Shown: piece after piece, positions 19,180-31,438 of the stretch
How the letters are laid out: every line of letters starts with the position of its first letter
Numbering within the stretch: the first letter of the stretch is position 1
Assembly: GCF_009905375.1 (NCBI RefSeq)
Contig: NC_133649.1
Span: 226,755,275 to 226,819,274 of the forward strand
Reading direction: 5' to 3'
DNA length: 64,000 nucleotides
Origin: Apium graveolens
Lineage: Eukaryota > Streptophyta > Magnoliopsida > Apiales > Apiaceae
The notes under the pieces: model-generated
What the model saw: only the letters and a program-made list of their open reading frames with translations
Databases searched by the model: none
What the model was told of the DNA's origin: nothing
Position numbers and translations under genes: made by a program

Positions 19180-22100
19180 TTAATTATCAGAGTTTAAGAA
19201 CTGTCCTGAAATCATTTCCAATTCATTCACCAATCTTTTGAATGTGGCTTCACAGAGAGGCTTGGTGAATATATATGCTACTTGCTGATTTGTTGGAACA
19301 AAGACTAATTCCACTGTACCAGCTTCCACATGTTCCCTTACGAAATGGTATATGGTACTGATGTGCTTAGTAATTGAATGCTGCACTGGATTTCCTGTCA
19401 TTGCAATAGCACTTTGATTATCACAATATATAAAAATAGAAGAATAGTCTAACCCATAATCCAGTAATTGATTCTTCATCCATAGAATCTGAGCACAACA
19501 GCTTCCTGCAGCAATGTATTTTACTTCTGCAGTTGAAGTGGAAATTGACTTTTGTTTCTTGCTATACTAAGAAACCAATCTGCCTCCAAGAAATTGGCAG
19601 CTTCCAGAACCACTTTTCATGTCTATTTTACATCCTGCAAAATCATCATTTGAATATCCAATTAGCTTATAGTCTGAATCTCTAGGATACCATAATCCCA
19701 GATTCATGGTGCCTTTGAGATACTTAAAAATTCTCTTTACAACTAATAGATGAGGTTCTCTAGGGTCAGGTTGGACCCTTATACAGAGACATGCAACATA
19801 CATGATATCAGGTCTACTGGCAGTCAGATATAGGAGTGAGTCAATCACACCTTTATAGTTAGTTATATCTACTAGAGATAAATATTTATATCTAACTTGG
19901 TTGCAGTGGCCATAGGAGTTGATGTAGTTGAGCAGTCTTGCATTCCAAATCTTTTGAGTAAGTTCCTGGTATATTTGGATTGATTTATGAAGATTCCTTT
20001 ATTAGTCTATTTGACTTGTAACCCTAGAAAGTAACTCAATTCTCCCATCATACTCATCTGATACCTGGACTGCATTAGCTTTGCAAATCTCTCACAAAGT
20101 TTGTCATTAGTAGATCCAAAAATAATATCATCAACATATATCTGTACTAATAACAAGTCCTTACCATGGTATTTATAAAAGAAAGTTTTATCAAATGTAC
20201 CTCTTGTGAAACCACTCTCTAGCAGAAATAACGCAAGTGTTTCATACCAGGCCCTTGGAGCTTGCTTCAATCCATAGAGTGCTTTATCCAGTAAATAGAC
20301 ATGATTTGGATATTTTGGATCAATGAACCCTGGAGGCTGTTCAACATAAACTTCCTCTTCGAGTTCTCCATTTAAGAATGCATTCTTCATATCCATTTGG
20401 AACACCTTAAACTTCTTGTGATCATCATAGGCAAGAAAGATCCTTAGTGCCTCTAGCCTTGCAACTGGAGCAAATGTCTCATCATAATCAATGCCTTCTT
20501 GTTATGAGTAACCCTTTGCAACCAGTCTTGCTTTGTTCCTTGTATCAATTCCCTCACTATCAGATTTGTTTCTGAACACCCACTTTGTGCCAACTACAAA
20601 TCTGTTCTTTGGTCTTGGCACAAGAGTCAAAACTTTGTTTCTTTCAAATTCATTGAGCTCTTCTTGCATTGCTGTGACCCAGTCAGCATCTTGTAGAGCT
20701 TCATCAACCTTTTTAGGTTTAGTTTGAGATAGAAAAGAATGGTAGAGACATTCATTCTGAGTGGCATTTCTTGTTCTTACACCACTGTCAGGGTTTTCAA
20801 TGATTAAGTCAGGTGTGTGTGACTTAGACCATTTTCTAGCTGATGGAAGTTGATTCCTAGAAGAAGAACCTCCCCCTTGATCCATGAATTCTCTGTTATT
20901 TCTTTGAGTAGTACCACTGTTGTTTCCTGATGCTCCACCTGAATTAGTGTCCCCATGGTTATCAGTAGTTGACTAATCAGAATTTGAGGAAGATGAGTTT
21001 GATGATCTTTCTACTGATGTTTCTTGAGTTGAATCACTTTCAGTAGTATGTGGATTTGAGTCATGCTGCTCCCTATCAATATATGCTTCAGTTTCAGAAG
21101 AATTTCCACTATTTTGTGGAATCTCAGAGCTTTGAGTGATATCAGGTTTTACTGTATCAGAGTCAGGATTTAAAAGTTTAGCGTAAGGTACTTTATTTTC
21201 AAATCTCAACTTGTCATGGCCATCTGCATCTTCTAGACCTGTTATCTTTTTGTCATCAAAAGATACATGAATTGATTCCATGACTGTTCTTGTTCTAAGA
21301 TTGTAAACTCTGAAGGCTTTTGTAGTCAACAGATAACCTACAAATATTCCTTCATCAGCTTTCAGATCAAAATTGGTCAACTGCTTCGGATGAGTTTTTA
21401 GAACAAAACATTTACAACCAAATATATAAAAAGAACTTCAAATTTGGCTTCTTTCCTCTCACCATTTCTAATGGTGTCTTTCCTTGCTTGTTGATCAATG
21501 TTGCATTTTGTGTAATGCAAGCAGTTTGCACAACTCCAGCCCAAAAATAGGTAGGCAATCTTGCTTCTTCTAGCATGGTTCTTGCAGCTTCTATCAGAGT
21601 TCAATTATTTCTTTCAATAACTCCATTTTGTTGTGGAGTTCCAGGAGCAGAAAACTCTTGTTTTATCCCTTTGAGTTTGCAAAACTCTTTCATAGAGCTA
21701 TTCTTGAATTCAGTTCCATTATCACTTCTGATGATCTTCATATTGTATGTTGATCCTTTCTCCAGCTCCCTTACATGATCAAGAAGAATGGATGGAGATT
21801 CATCCTTGGCGTGCAGAAAATACACCCATGTATATCTTGTGTATTCATCAACAATTACGAGTGCATACCTCTTCTTGTCAATAGACATAACATTCACTGG
21901 ACCAAAGATATCAACATGAAGTAGATGATATGGTTCAAGAACTGATGATTCAGGTTTACTCTTGAAAGATGTCTTCCTTTGCTTGGCTTACTGGCATGAA
22001 TCACATAAGTCGTCAGGAGTAAACACTGCATTGGGCAATCCTCTTACAAGATCTTTCCTCACAAGTTCATTGATATTGTTGAAGTTGAGGTGAGAAAGTC

Positions 22101-23813
22101 TTTTATACCAGTTCTAGCTGTCTTCCACAGATGCTCTACTCAGTAGACAAACTTTTGAATTATCAAAATTTGTGGAGACCCTGGCTTCATATAAACTACC
22201 ATGTTTCACACAGTCAATGTGATCTTGCCATCAGATTTACTGGCAATATCACAATGCTCCTTCTAAAAATTGATATCGTAACCTCTATCACAGATTTGAC
22301 TCACACTGATTAGATTATGCTTGAGTCATGCAACCAGAGCTACATTTTCAATGATAACATTTCCAATTTTGATTTTTCTATATCCCAAAATTTTCCTAAG
22401 TTGCCATCTCCATAAGAAACGCTTGGTCCAACCTTCTCCTTAAATTCTGATAGCAGGGATTTATACCCAGTCATATGTCCTGAGCATCCACTGTCCAAGA
22501 CTAGAGCATTCCTCTTGCCACCCTTTAATTTAGCATTGTCGGTCTCAACATTAAAATTTTCCATGAGATCATAATTGATCCTATCATCTGAGTCTGATGA
22601 ATCATCTCAGTTTCTCTTTTTTGAGATCAAAGCTTATTTCTTCTCAGCTCTGGGTTTTCTGTAGTCAGCTGCAAAGTGTCCAATTCCATCACAGTTGTAA
22701 CATATCTCTTTTGACTTGTCAGGTTTTCCAGATCTAGCTTCCTTCCAATCAGTATCTCTTATGTTGTTCCTCTTATCAGGGTTTGAGGAACTGGAAACTT
22801 TTATGGAAAATCTTCTCCCTTTCTTGAAGTTTATGTAGACCATCTTCTTGAAGCATTTAACCAGTATGACATCCATATGATCCATATCTTTATTGTCTTT
22901 GTGATCAGTATCAGTATCTGATTCCGTATCAGAATTTGAGTCATCATCAGAATTTGATAATTCAGTATTCGACTTAGCAATCATGGCTTTGCCTTTGGAG
23001 TAGCTTTTCATCCTAGCTTTCTCCTTTGGCTTCTCTTCAACTTTGAGTGCAACTGGTCTAGCTTTTGATCCTTCCCTCTTGCTCCTTTGCTCCATCTCTA
23101 TTTCATGAGTTTTCAGAACTCCATAGATCTCATCTAGAGGTGTGATGTCAAGTTGATAGCTATGCCTGATTGATGTGACTTTAAAGTCCTACTTTTCAGG
23201 AAGAACAAGTAGGAACTTCAAGTTTGAGTCCTCCAAATAATATTCTTTGTTAACAAGGGATAAGTCATTCAGCAACTTCTGAAATCTATCATAATCTCAG
23301 TTAGGGATTCATTGTCCTTGAGTCAAAGTGATCATATTTTTGAGTAAGTACTGTCCTCTTGTTCTTCTTGATAGCAGTTGTACCTTGGCACTTTACTTCT
23401 AAAGCATCCCATATCTCCTTTGTTATTTTACATCCAATGACTCTATTGGACATAACACTATCAAGACTGTTGTGCATGATATGTCTAACCTTAGCATCCT
23501 TCATGATAGACGAGATATCTTCAAGAGTATAGTCCTTCCTGTCTTTGTTTATCATCTTCTCTGGTTCTCCTACAACCGGAATACCTACCTTCATTGGTTT
23601 GTGAGGACCATCACGGATCCTGTTCAGATATTCAGGATATGTGGCTTCCAAACACATGGCCATCCTGACTTTCCAGATTGGATATTCATGTACTTTCAGG
23701 ATGGGCACCTTGATTGCTTCATACCTACTCATGTTGTTGCTTATCTGTGATGTGGCTGGGGGTTGTGGCTTCAGGTCCAGATTCTGTGTTTCTTATTCTC
23801 CTTTGTCTGACAT
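19180..23813 (-). pseudogene. Copia-C gag-pol, heavily broken
   Basis: The ATG at 23813-23811 (MSDKGE) is followed by TAA at codon 7; the frame goes on with the conserved gag block SRYEAIKVPILK ... YPIWKVRMAM. Then come a zinc knuckle (CYNCDGIGHFAADYRK, last Cys changed to Tyr) near 22670, protease (VLDSGCSGHMTG) near 22490, and the integrase core (DEYTRYTWVYFLH, SDNGTEFKN, PQQNGVIERNN) at 21897-21601. RT has [20 protein letters not shown] and YVDDIIFG near 20390-20100; RNase H is at 19848-19180 with YCDNQSAIAM and IFTKPLCEATF. This is the usual Copia order gag-PR-IN-RT-RH. Many frameshifts and stops (for example near 23300, 22560, 21600, 20500 and 19565) show an old, dead copy. Confidence 0.92.
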
Positions 23814-23859
23814 GGTTGATTAATCTTCAGATCTTAAACTGTTTGTACATTAACAGCAA

Positions 23860-23871
23860 GCTCTGATACCA
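23860..23871 (-). promoter_or_regulatory. Copia-C primer binding site (initiator Met tRNA)
   Basis: TGGTATCAGAGC on the - strand, two bases after the LTR end; it is the complement of the plant initiator tRNA-Met 3' end, usual in Copia. Confidence 0.88.
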
Positions 23872-23873
23872 AT

Positions 23874-24436
23874 TGTTAGGCCCTAATCAACTGTAGAGGG
23901 GGGGTGAATACAGTTAATATAATCAACTCGGCAAAGCTTCAAGAAAATCAACAATTTTTATATTAAACTTATAAAAACTTATTACACAAGTACTCTCTCG
24001 AAAGAATGAACAAATAACCCCGAGAGCTGCTAGGTTATGCGAAAGATATAACAATGTCGCAATTCTTATAGCATGAACCTAATCTGTGCTTTTTATAGAG
24101 CACAACTACCAATGTATAAGGAATCATATTCTATTAACAAGAAGGAAACCTATAATATTGCTTCTGAGAAAAAGTCCTTCACCGAATTGAGTTCATGTTT
24201 CCTTTTCCTCTTCAAAGATCAACTGATGTGACAAATACTGATTTCATCATCCGTTGACATCATCATCCATCAATATTGTTTATCCGTCGAATATCAACAT
24301 CCGTCGATGTCATCATCATCCGTCGATGCTTGTAATGATCCACCGATGCTTATCACCATCATCCGTCGATGCTAGTAATTACCATCTGTAGATACTTCTA
24401 ATATTTTCTGTTTGATATCATCAATTGCTCCTAACA
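23874..24436 (-). repeat. Copia-C 5' LTR
   Basis: 563 bp with inverted ends TGTTAGG/CCTAACA. Between 24250 and 24410 it holds several copies of CATCCGTCGATG-like words, the motif also found in the LTRs and coding parts of Copia-B. A TATA-like TATAAAAAGC lies near 24090-24100 on the - strand. Confidence 0.88.
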
Positions 24437-24481
24437 GTTTATGCCTTTAATCTTAGTATGCAATGGTGATGATAACTAATC
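24437..24481. other. 45-bp spacer between Copia-C and Athila LTRs
   Basis: Unassigned flank. It contains the target site of both elements, but partner copies of the duplications are not visible. Confidence 0.4.
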
Positions 24482-25567
24482 TGATAACACGAAATTGGTA
24501 TACGCTATCTTTCGATACACGTATACCCTACTACTGAGCATCCAGAATCAAGATAGAAGCCAAATAGACATCAATTATGCTTAGACCCTATATTTCTATA
24601 GAATTTGAAAATATAACGGTTTAAGAACAAGTTCTCTATTGAGATTACATAGGGTAGGTAAAATGGTTAAAATTACTCCACGAATAATGCATGACAAACA
24701 TACATAAACCTATGCTAGCATGGCAAGTTCTAAACCTCTATATTCACTGTCGCTTCAATAGAGATTAACAAACAATCTTAGATGTTAGCTACGCATCAAA
24801 GACGAATAAGCACAACTAAACTAGGAAATCATAAATCACCACACAGTAAAGATTTAAAACAATCAACAATTGAAATCCATAAATAAATCCGTTACAACCC
24901 CATGACAATAATTAGTTCATGATCGAATGCATCGTCACCATTGGTTCCAATGAAAACATGATAATAATAAGTTCAGAATACTACGAGATAATATAAAAGT
25001 ACTTGGGTTTGGAACAAATCAAAATCAAGCATCCAAAAGTATCGCCTAATCAAAGAATACAAAAGTGAAAACTAAATCTTCTTCTCCTTAGCCGTCTTAT
25101 GTGCTTTAGGTCTTCTCTATGTTCTCCCCTGGCTTCCTTCTTCTTAAAAACATCTTCTTATCTTTTTATATAAGCCCCTAGATGATCTGGGCTCTCGTAA
25201 TAATCATCTCATAATCAAATCAGGATTATGCATTTTTGTACTGGCGCGGCCGTGCAGCACTAGAGCGCGGGCGCGCTGACCTACTAGAATAACTAGAGCG
25301 GGCGCGCCTGACCAAGCGCGGGCATGCTGTCCTTTTGTTCTTTTTCTGTAGTTTCTTCTTTGGCACTCCATTCTTCGTGCGATCTTTCGCAACTCCATTC
25401 CTGACCTGTTATTAGCATAAAATCATTGTAAAGCTCCTTTCCACATCCTAACTAATGACCTGCAATGACTCAACACAAAAACACATCAGAAAACCAAATA
25501 CTTGAGTCCAAAACACCAACTTAAGCCGATATGAAGCGTTCCAAGTGGATATAAATTCCACTTATCA
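24482..25567 (-). repeat. Athila-type 3' LTR
   Basis: 1086 bp with inverted ends TGATAA/TTATCA, preceded on the - strand by AAGTTTGGGGGTG. TATA-like CTTATATAAAAAG lies near 25163-25175 (- strand). A GC-rich cluster at 25243-25330 contains repeated GCGCGCCCGCGCT-like words in an otherwise AT-rich LTR. Confidence 0.82.
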
Positions 25568-25581
25568 CACCCCCAAACTTA
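25568..25581 (-). promoter_or_regulatory. Athila polypurine tract
   Basis: On the - strand AAGTTTGGGGGTG abuts the LTR start TGATAAGTGG. The place and form match Athila elements. Confidence 0.75.
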
Positions 25582-26819
25582 AATCGATGCTTTTCCTCAA
25601 GCATGAACAAACTCAACACTAAAAAAACAAAAAAAATGCATGAATGCAACTAATATAAAAATGCAATGATCCCTCGGAATAACCATAACCAATCAATAAG
25701 CAATGCCTCTAAGAATATAATTACTCGAAACAGAGTTCAACTAAATCCCATAAACCAACTTACAAACCAGAAACGTGCGTGTGTGTGATGGTTAACAAAT
25801 ATACTTTCCATCATATATCAATAATCATATCTTATTCTTCACCAAAACAATCACATGTTTATAAAAAGAATAGACATTAAACATATAATGACTCACAACA
25901 CCTCATTTTTACTAGAGTTATACAAGTATTTATGTTATAATACTGAAACACATCAAACACAAATGCTTATTTGACCGTGCAATGAATGAGGTCCCAAAAG
26001 ACTTATACCATAATACCCATGTAGCGAGCGTTAGGTTAGCGGATCCCATACTATACAAGCCTTAGGTCACTAGGCACAAAGTCCCCTAGAACTTAATAGC
26101 TCGAGTAATGAAGAGCTTACTCGTGATCAATTATGCATAAACACATATTTTTTTCTTTTCTTTTCATTTTTTTATTTACCCTTTACTTTCTTTTGCATTT
26201 TTTTCAATGAATCTGAATAAGTGTGTTTCACTCCATCTCATTCAACCCTAGAATACTCATAAAATATGAGCCAACTACTAGCCATTTGATGCCTAATTTT
26301 ATTCATAATTAGCAATGATATCCATGTTTTTCCCTAGTTTAAAATTTAGTGTTCCTACATCATTATGAGAATAGCAAAAATTCTAAATATAACCCAAGTG
26401 ATTAAATTCCAACAAACAAACAAGTATGATCATGATCTAGTTCAAAAGCAACCTATAAGACTCGTGAAAAAACTTTGTTTCTGGGCGCAAATCAATTCAT
26501 TAGGACTTAATCCTCCCTCTATTCGACATCACTACACTCTAATTAACACCAACCTATCAATCAGAAACAGGTCAACCTAAGGGATCATGTTATATGCATG
26601 CGAATGCAACTAAATGGACTCACATACAAACACGAACAAATATACAAAAAATGCAAACAACTATATGAACAATCATGCAAAAATATGAATGAACTACACT
26701 AAACATGTAATATGAATCTATATGGACACAACACACACTACTAATCCCTACATAATCATCCCCAAACTTAAAATTTTCAATTTTCTTATTGAAGGTAATA
26801 ACAAGGATACAAGGCATAC
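25582..26819. other. Athila 3' untranslated region
   Basis: No gene supported. 26146-26210 is a T-rich low-complexity run (A-rich on the element's sense strand). Small open frames here have no recognisable content. Confidence 0.6.
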
Positions 26820-28033
26820 CTAGTCGTCAGTAGGATCACCCTCCTCGGGTGGAGTATCAGGTGGCGGGTACACAAAATCAACTCTAAATACAGGTCAATC
26901 GACCTCGACACTAGTGTCCCGGAAAGCAGTACCCAAAGCCTGTGTCAAATCTGTAGCAAAATGACTGTGAATTTCATGCATGACATCCATGCGCCTAGTC
27001 AATCTCCTGTACTGAGCATCTCCAATTCCAGAACTATTCCCTCTCTGTTGTGCACGAGAAGATCTAGCAGTTGTATGAGAGGATCTAGTAGCTGCCTACC
27101 ATGCTTGAGAAGAACCCTCTGCATACGTCTGGTCAGCTGGCTGGCCACCCAGTTGATGATCATAAGTGTAACCCAACCCCTTCTCATCTGCCACACCGCC
27201 ATACCACTCCTTCAGCTGCTGAATCTTCGAGTTATCAATAGGAGCACTCGGCATATACAGCTGCTCATTCTCGGGCCACCTAACACCAACCGAAGTACAT
27301 AATTTCGTAATAATGGAGGCATGAGGAATCTCCCCCATGGTACCCCCTCGCAGAAAATGCAGCATACTCTGATGAATCACATAGCCGAGATCAACATATT
27401 CTTTATTCAAAATTCCCCATAGCAGAATAGCACGATCCACAGTAACCTCGTGAGAATGCGAAGATGGCATGATATTAGCACACACAAATAGTTTCCAAGC
27501 CCTAACAACCTGTTCATACATGAAGCAGGAAAAATAAGCGGCTCATTCGTGCCCACCTTGTACTTCCACTCTGTGTCAGGAACACATAACTCAGCCAAAA
27601 TATAATCCAAGTTAAAATCCTCCCTAGTCTTCTGCACTTAATCATCAGCAGCCCTAGGACTCGGGGGTTGATTTATAACCCGACGAATAGCAGCAGGCCG
27701 GTAATCCACAATCATACCCCGCACCACAGAAAATCCATTCTTCTCAGCCTTAGCATTGGCATAAAACTCCCGCACAATACTCATCGGAATCGCAACGGGT
27801 GTCTCACAGAAACTCTCCCAACCCTTCTCTGCAATCACCTCCAATAGCTTCCCATCCCGAGCCATAGGGAAAAATCCCCACTCCTTAGCAATTGGCTTAG
27901 ACATCAGCCTAGTGAACTCCGCCCGAGCCTCCGGTGAAGTAAATTTGTTCTATGTGCCACCCACACTAGAATCCTCGATAGACGAGGGATGGGTGTTACT
28001 ACTTCTCGTGGTTCGTGCTCTTTTGGGTGCCAT
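26820..28033 (-). pseudogene. Athila post-pol (env-position) gene, plant transposon protein domain, broken
   Basis: The ATG at 28033-28031 (MAPKRARTTRSSNTH) starts a frame stopped by TAG at codon 28 (27952-27950). It resumes in the same frame with MSKPIAKEWGFFPMA, is stopped again at about 27637, changes frame near 27520, and continues with VRAWKLFVCANIMPSSHSHE and RAILLWGILNKEYVDLG. A TAG at 27098-27096 and a TGA near 26900 follow, and the gene ends at 26820. The FVCANIMPSSH ... RAILLWGIL block is that of the 'putative plant transposon protein' family often found after pol in Athila. No membrane segment is visible. The (TA)n run 100 bp upstream may be part of its promoter. Confidence 0.72.
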
Positions 28034-28601
28034 AATCACAAGTGACAGTGATTTGGGTGTTAGTATTGTATTTAAGAGAGGCTAGGGTTTTGTGAGAATA
28101 GGAGATGTATGTATTTATGAAGATGTGATGTATATATATATATATATAAGAGGTAAAGGGGTGGGTGTGGGTTTAGAAGTGTTTAGGGTGTAGAATTAGG
28201 GTAAAAATAAGATAGAATTCAGGTTTGCTTGGGCTTAAGTAATCTGATTTTTCTGTTTTTTATCACTTTTTTTTCTTTTCCAGGAACCTCGCACGGGCGC
28301 GCCGCACTTCTAGAATTTTTTTCATTTTTTTGATTTTTTTCCAGCAAAACTACAACAAGTGCATGGGTTGCCTCCCACGAAGCGCTTGTTTTACGTCTTT
28401 AGCTTGACACGAAACTTCGAAATCAAGTTGTCTCAAGGACGACGCTCACCACCTCACGGTTCGCCGTATCCCCATAATAATGCTTCAACCTCTGACCATT
28501 TACTTTGAACGCTTGGTCCGGATGCTTATAAAAAATTTCCACAGCTCTATGTGGAAACACAGTTTTTACAATGAACAGACCTGACCACTGTGACTTAAGC
28601 T
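28034..28601. other. Athila spacer between integrase and the post-pol gene, with (TA)n
   Basis: Includes a TA microsatellite at about 28130-28150. Includes also the GC-rich word GGCGCGCCCGTGC (- strand, near 28290-28306), of the same type as the LTR cluster. No coding frame supported. Confidence 0.6.
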
Positions 28602-31434
28602 TTCCTAAAAAAAGTCAGAGACGAGGGTTGAACAATTGAAATTGCTGACCAGACATAAATGTCTTGTGCACTAACCTTCTATCATGCCATCTCTTGACCT
28701 TCTCCTTGTATAACTTGTTGTTTTCATAAGTCTGTAGATGAAATTTGTCAAGTTCATTAAGTTGGAGCATTCTCTTTTCTCCAGCAGCTTCCATGTCAAG
28801 ATTCAGCTTCTTCAAAGCCCAATATGCTTTATGTTCTAGCTCCGCAGGCAAATGACACGCCTTACCATATACCAACTGGAAAGGAAACATGCCTAGAGGA
28901 GTCTTGAATGCTGTTCTGTAGGCCCAAACAACTTCATCTAGTTTTAACGACCAATCTTTCCTTGATGAACTCACAACCTTCTCCAAGATTCGCTTGATCT
29001 CTCGATTCGACACTTCAGCTTGCCCATTAGTTTGAGGATGGTAGGTTGTGGCAACACGATGATTCACATGATATCTTTTCATTAATGCAGTAAATTTATG
29101 ATTACAGAAATACGATCCCTTATCACTGATTATAACCCTTGGAGTACCGAAATATGTGAATATCTGCTTATGAAGAAAATTTATCACCACCTTAGCATCG
29201 TTGGTTGGCAAAGCTTTAACCTCAACCCATTTAGACGCATAATACATCGCCAAAAGAATATACTGATTATTGCATAACGAGACAAATGGCCCCATGAAGT
29301 CGATTCCCCAAACATCAAAAATCTCAACTTTGAGAAGCACATTAAGAGGCATCTCGTCTCTCTTGGACATATTTACAACTCGTTGGGAGTGATCACATCT
29401 TAACACAAACTGATGAGCATCTTTAAACAAAGTTGGACAGAAAAATCCCGCTTGAAGGATACATGAAGTTGTCTTCTCTCCACCATAATGACCACCATAC
29501 ACAGTAGAATGACAGTGTCACAAGATACCCTTCGTTTGACTATACGGAATGCACCTCCTGATAATCTGATCTGCCCCCTGTCTAAACAAGAATGGCTCAT
29601 CCCATCGATACCACTTCACCTCATGTAGAAACTTCTTCCTTTAAGCATAAGAGAGTTTTGGGGGAATAATATTATTCACAATATAGTTAACAATATCTGC
29701 AAACCATGGTTCTTCTTCTTGCACCCTAAAAAGTTGCTCATCTGGAAAAGATTCATTGATCAACGTTGTGAAGCTTTTCCTTGATCCTCCAAACATGAGA
29801 GATGATCCGCTACCTGATTTTCTGTACCTTTCTTGTCTTTGATTTCCATCTCGAATTTTTGTAACAAGAGAATCCATCGAATCAATCGAGGTTTTGAATC
29901 ATTCTTCGAGACCAGATATCGAATAACAGCATGATCAGTGTAAACTGTCACTTTTGTCCCCAGCAAATAAGATCAAAATTTCTCAAAATCGTAGACAATT
30001 GCTAAAAGCTCCTTTTCAGTAGTAGTGTAATTCTGCTGAGCATCATTAAGGGTTTTACTAGCATAGTAAACCACATGAATAATGTTCTTCTTTCTCTGTC
30101 CAAGAATAGCTCCAACTGCAAAATCACTAGCATCACACATCATCTCGAAGGGCTCATTCCAATCCGGTGTAGTAATAACAGGTGTTGTAGTCAAACTCTT
30201 TTTCAAACTCTCAAAAGCAGCCAAACATTCTTCATAAAATTTGAAGGGAACATCCTTTTCCAACGGATTGCACAAGGGTTTAAAGATTTTGGAGAAGTCT
30301 TTAATGAATCGCCGATAAAAACCCGCATGACCAAGAAAACTGCGGATTCCTTTAACTGAGATTGGTGGATGAAGGTTTTCAATAACCCCCACCTTGGCCT
30401 TATCCACTTCAAGACCTTTACTAGATACCTTGTGCCCAAGAATGATACCCTGTTGCACCATGAAGTGATATTTTTCCCAGTTGAGCACCAGATTGGTCTC
30501 AACGCATCTTTTCAGCACCAAGCCAAGATTATGCAAACACTCATCATGAGAAGTCCCGAACACAGAAAAGTCATCCATGAAAACCTCCACATTAGTACAT
30601 TAGCGGGTGCACCACAAAGTCCGAAAGAAACTCGACGGAAAGTGAAAGTGCCAAAAGGAAAAGTAAAAGTGGTCTTCTCTTGATCTTCTGGGGCAATGCA
30701 AATCTGCTTATAGCTCGAATACCCATCCAGAATACAATAATACTCATAGCCATCCAACCTGTCAAGCATTTGATCAATGAATGGAAGAGGGAAGTGATCC
30801 TTCCTGTGGCTTTATTCAGGTTCCGATAATCCGTGCATACTCTCCATCCTGTGACTATACGAGTAGGATGAGCTCATTCTTTTCATTAGAAACAACTGTA
30901 ATGCCTCCTTTCTTAGGCACACACTGCACTGAGCTCACCCATGAACTATCAGAAATAGGATAGATGATCCCTGCATCCAGCCATTTAAGAATTTCTTTCT
31001 TCACTACCTCCATCATGATAGGATTGAGTCTCCCCTATTGTTCAACGGTTGGTTTACTTCCTTCTTTAAGTAAAATTTTATGCATGCAATAAGAAGGGCT
31101 GATTCCCTTGATATCTACTATAGTCCATCCAATTGCTGGTTTAAACTCTCTTAGAATTCTTAAGAGCTTGTCTTCATCACTACCTGAAAGGTCAGATGCA
31201 ATAATAACAGGCAAAGTAGATGCATCACCTATAAAGCATACCTCAAGTGATCAGGCAGTGGTTTGAGCTCAAGTGTGGGAGCTTCCTCAATAGATCCTTT
31301 GAGATGTTCCTGAGAATTTTTAAGCTCTGATAATCCAAGAGACTCGAATGGAAAGTCCTATCTCCTTTTCCAAAGAGATGCATTTAAATACTGCAGTTGC
31401 TCTTCGCCTTCTTCATCTTCACTATCAGATTCCT
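28602..31434 (-). pseudogene. Athila pol (RT, RNase H, integrase), broken
   Basis: On the - strand RT runs from about 31000, with the fingers/palm block DQMLDRLDGYEYYCILDGYS near 30780, FMDDFSVFG at about 30580 (catalytic DD), and a thumb with FLGHAGFYRRFIKDFSKIF. RNase H follows (CDASDFAVGAILGQRK, TTEKELLAIVYDFEKF), and integrase ([37 protein letters not shown]) is the longest unbroken piece, 29502-28615. Breaks include frame changes near 30590, 29970 and 29600. The integrase HHCC finger is partly lost: HYGGEKT is followed by RCDHSQ where a second Cys pair is expected. The block order is gag-PR-RT-RH-IN, as in Gypsy. Confidence 0.88.
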
Positions 31435-31438
31435 CTAT

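Larger units (their letters stand above)
19180..24436 (-). mobile_element. Copia-C, Sirevirus-type retrotransposon, 3' end missing
   Basis: On the - strand: 5' LTR (24436-23874), primer site, gag, protease, integrase, RT and RNase H down to 19180. All coding parts are broken by stops and frameshifts. The expected 3' ORF and 3' LTR are absent from the window. The remainder is either deleted, or lies to the left of Copia-A if Copia-A was inserted into it. Confidence 0.88.

Noticed and set aside
26365..26580. 71-codon plus-strand frame in the Athila 3' region
   Set aside because: No domain or promoter, and opposite to the element's sense strand; chance frame.
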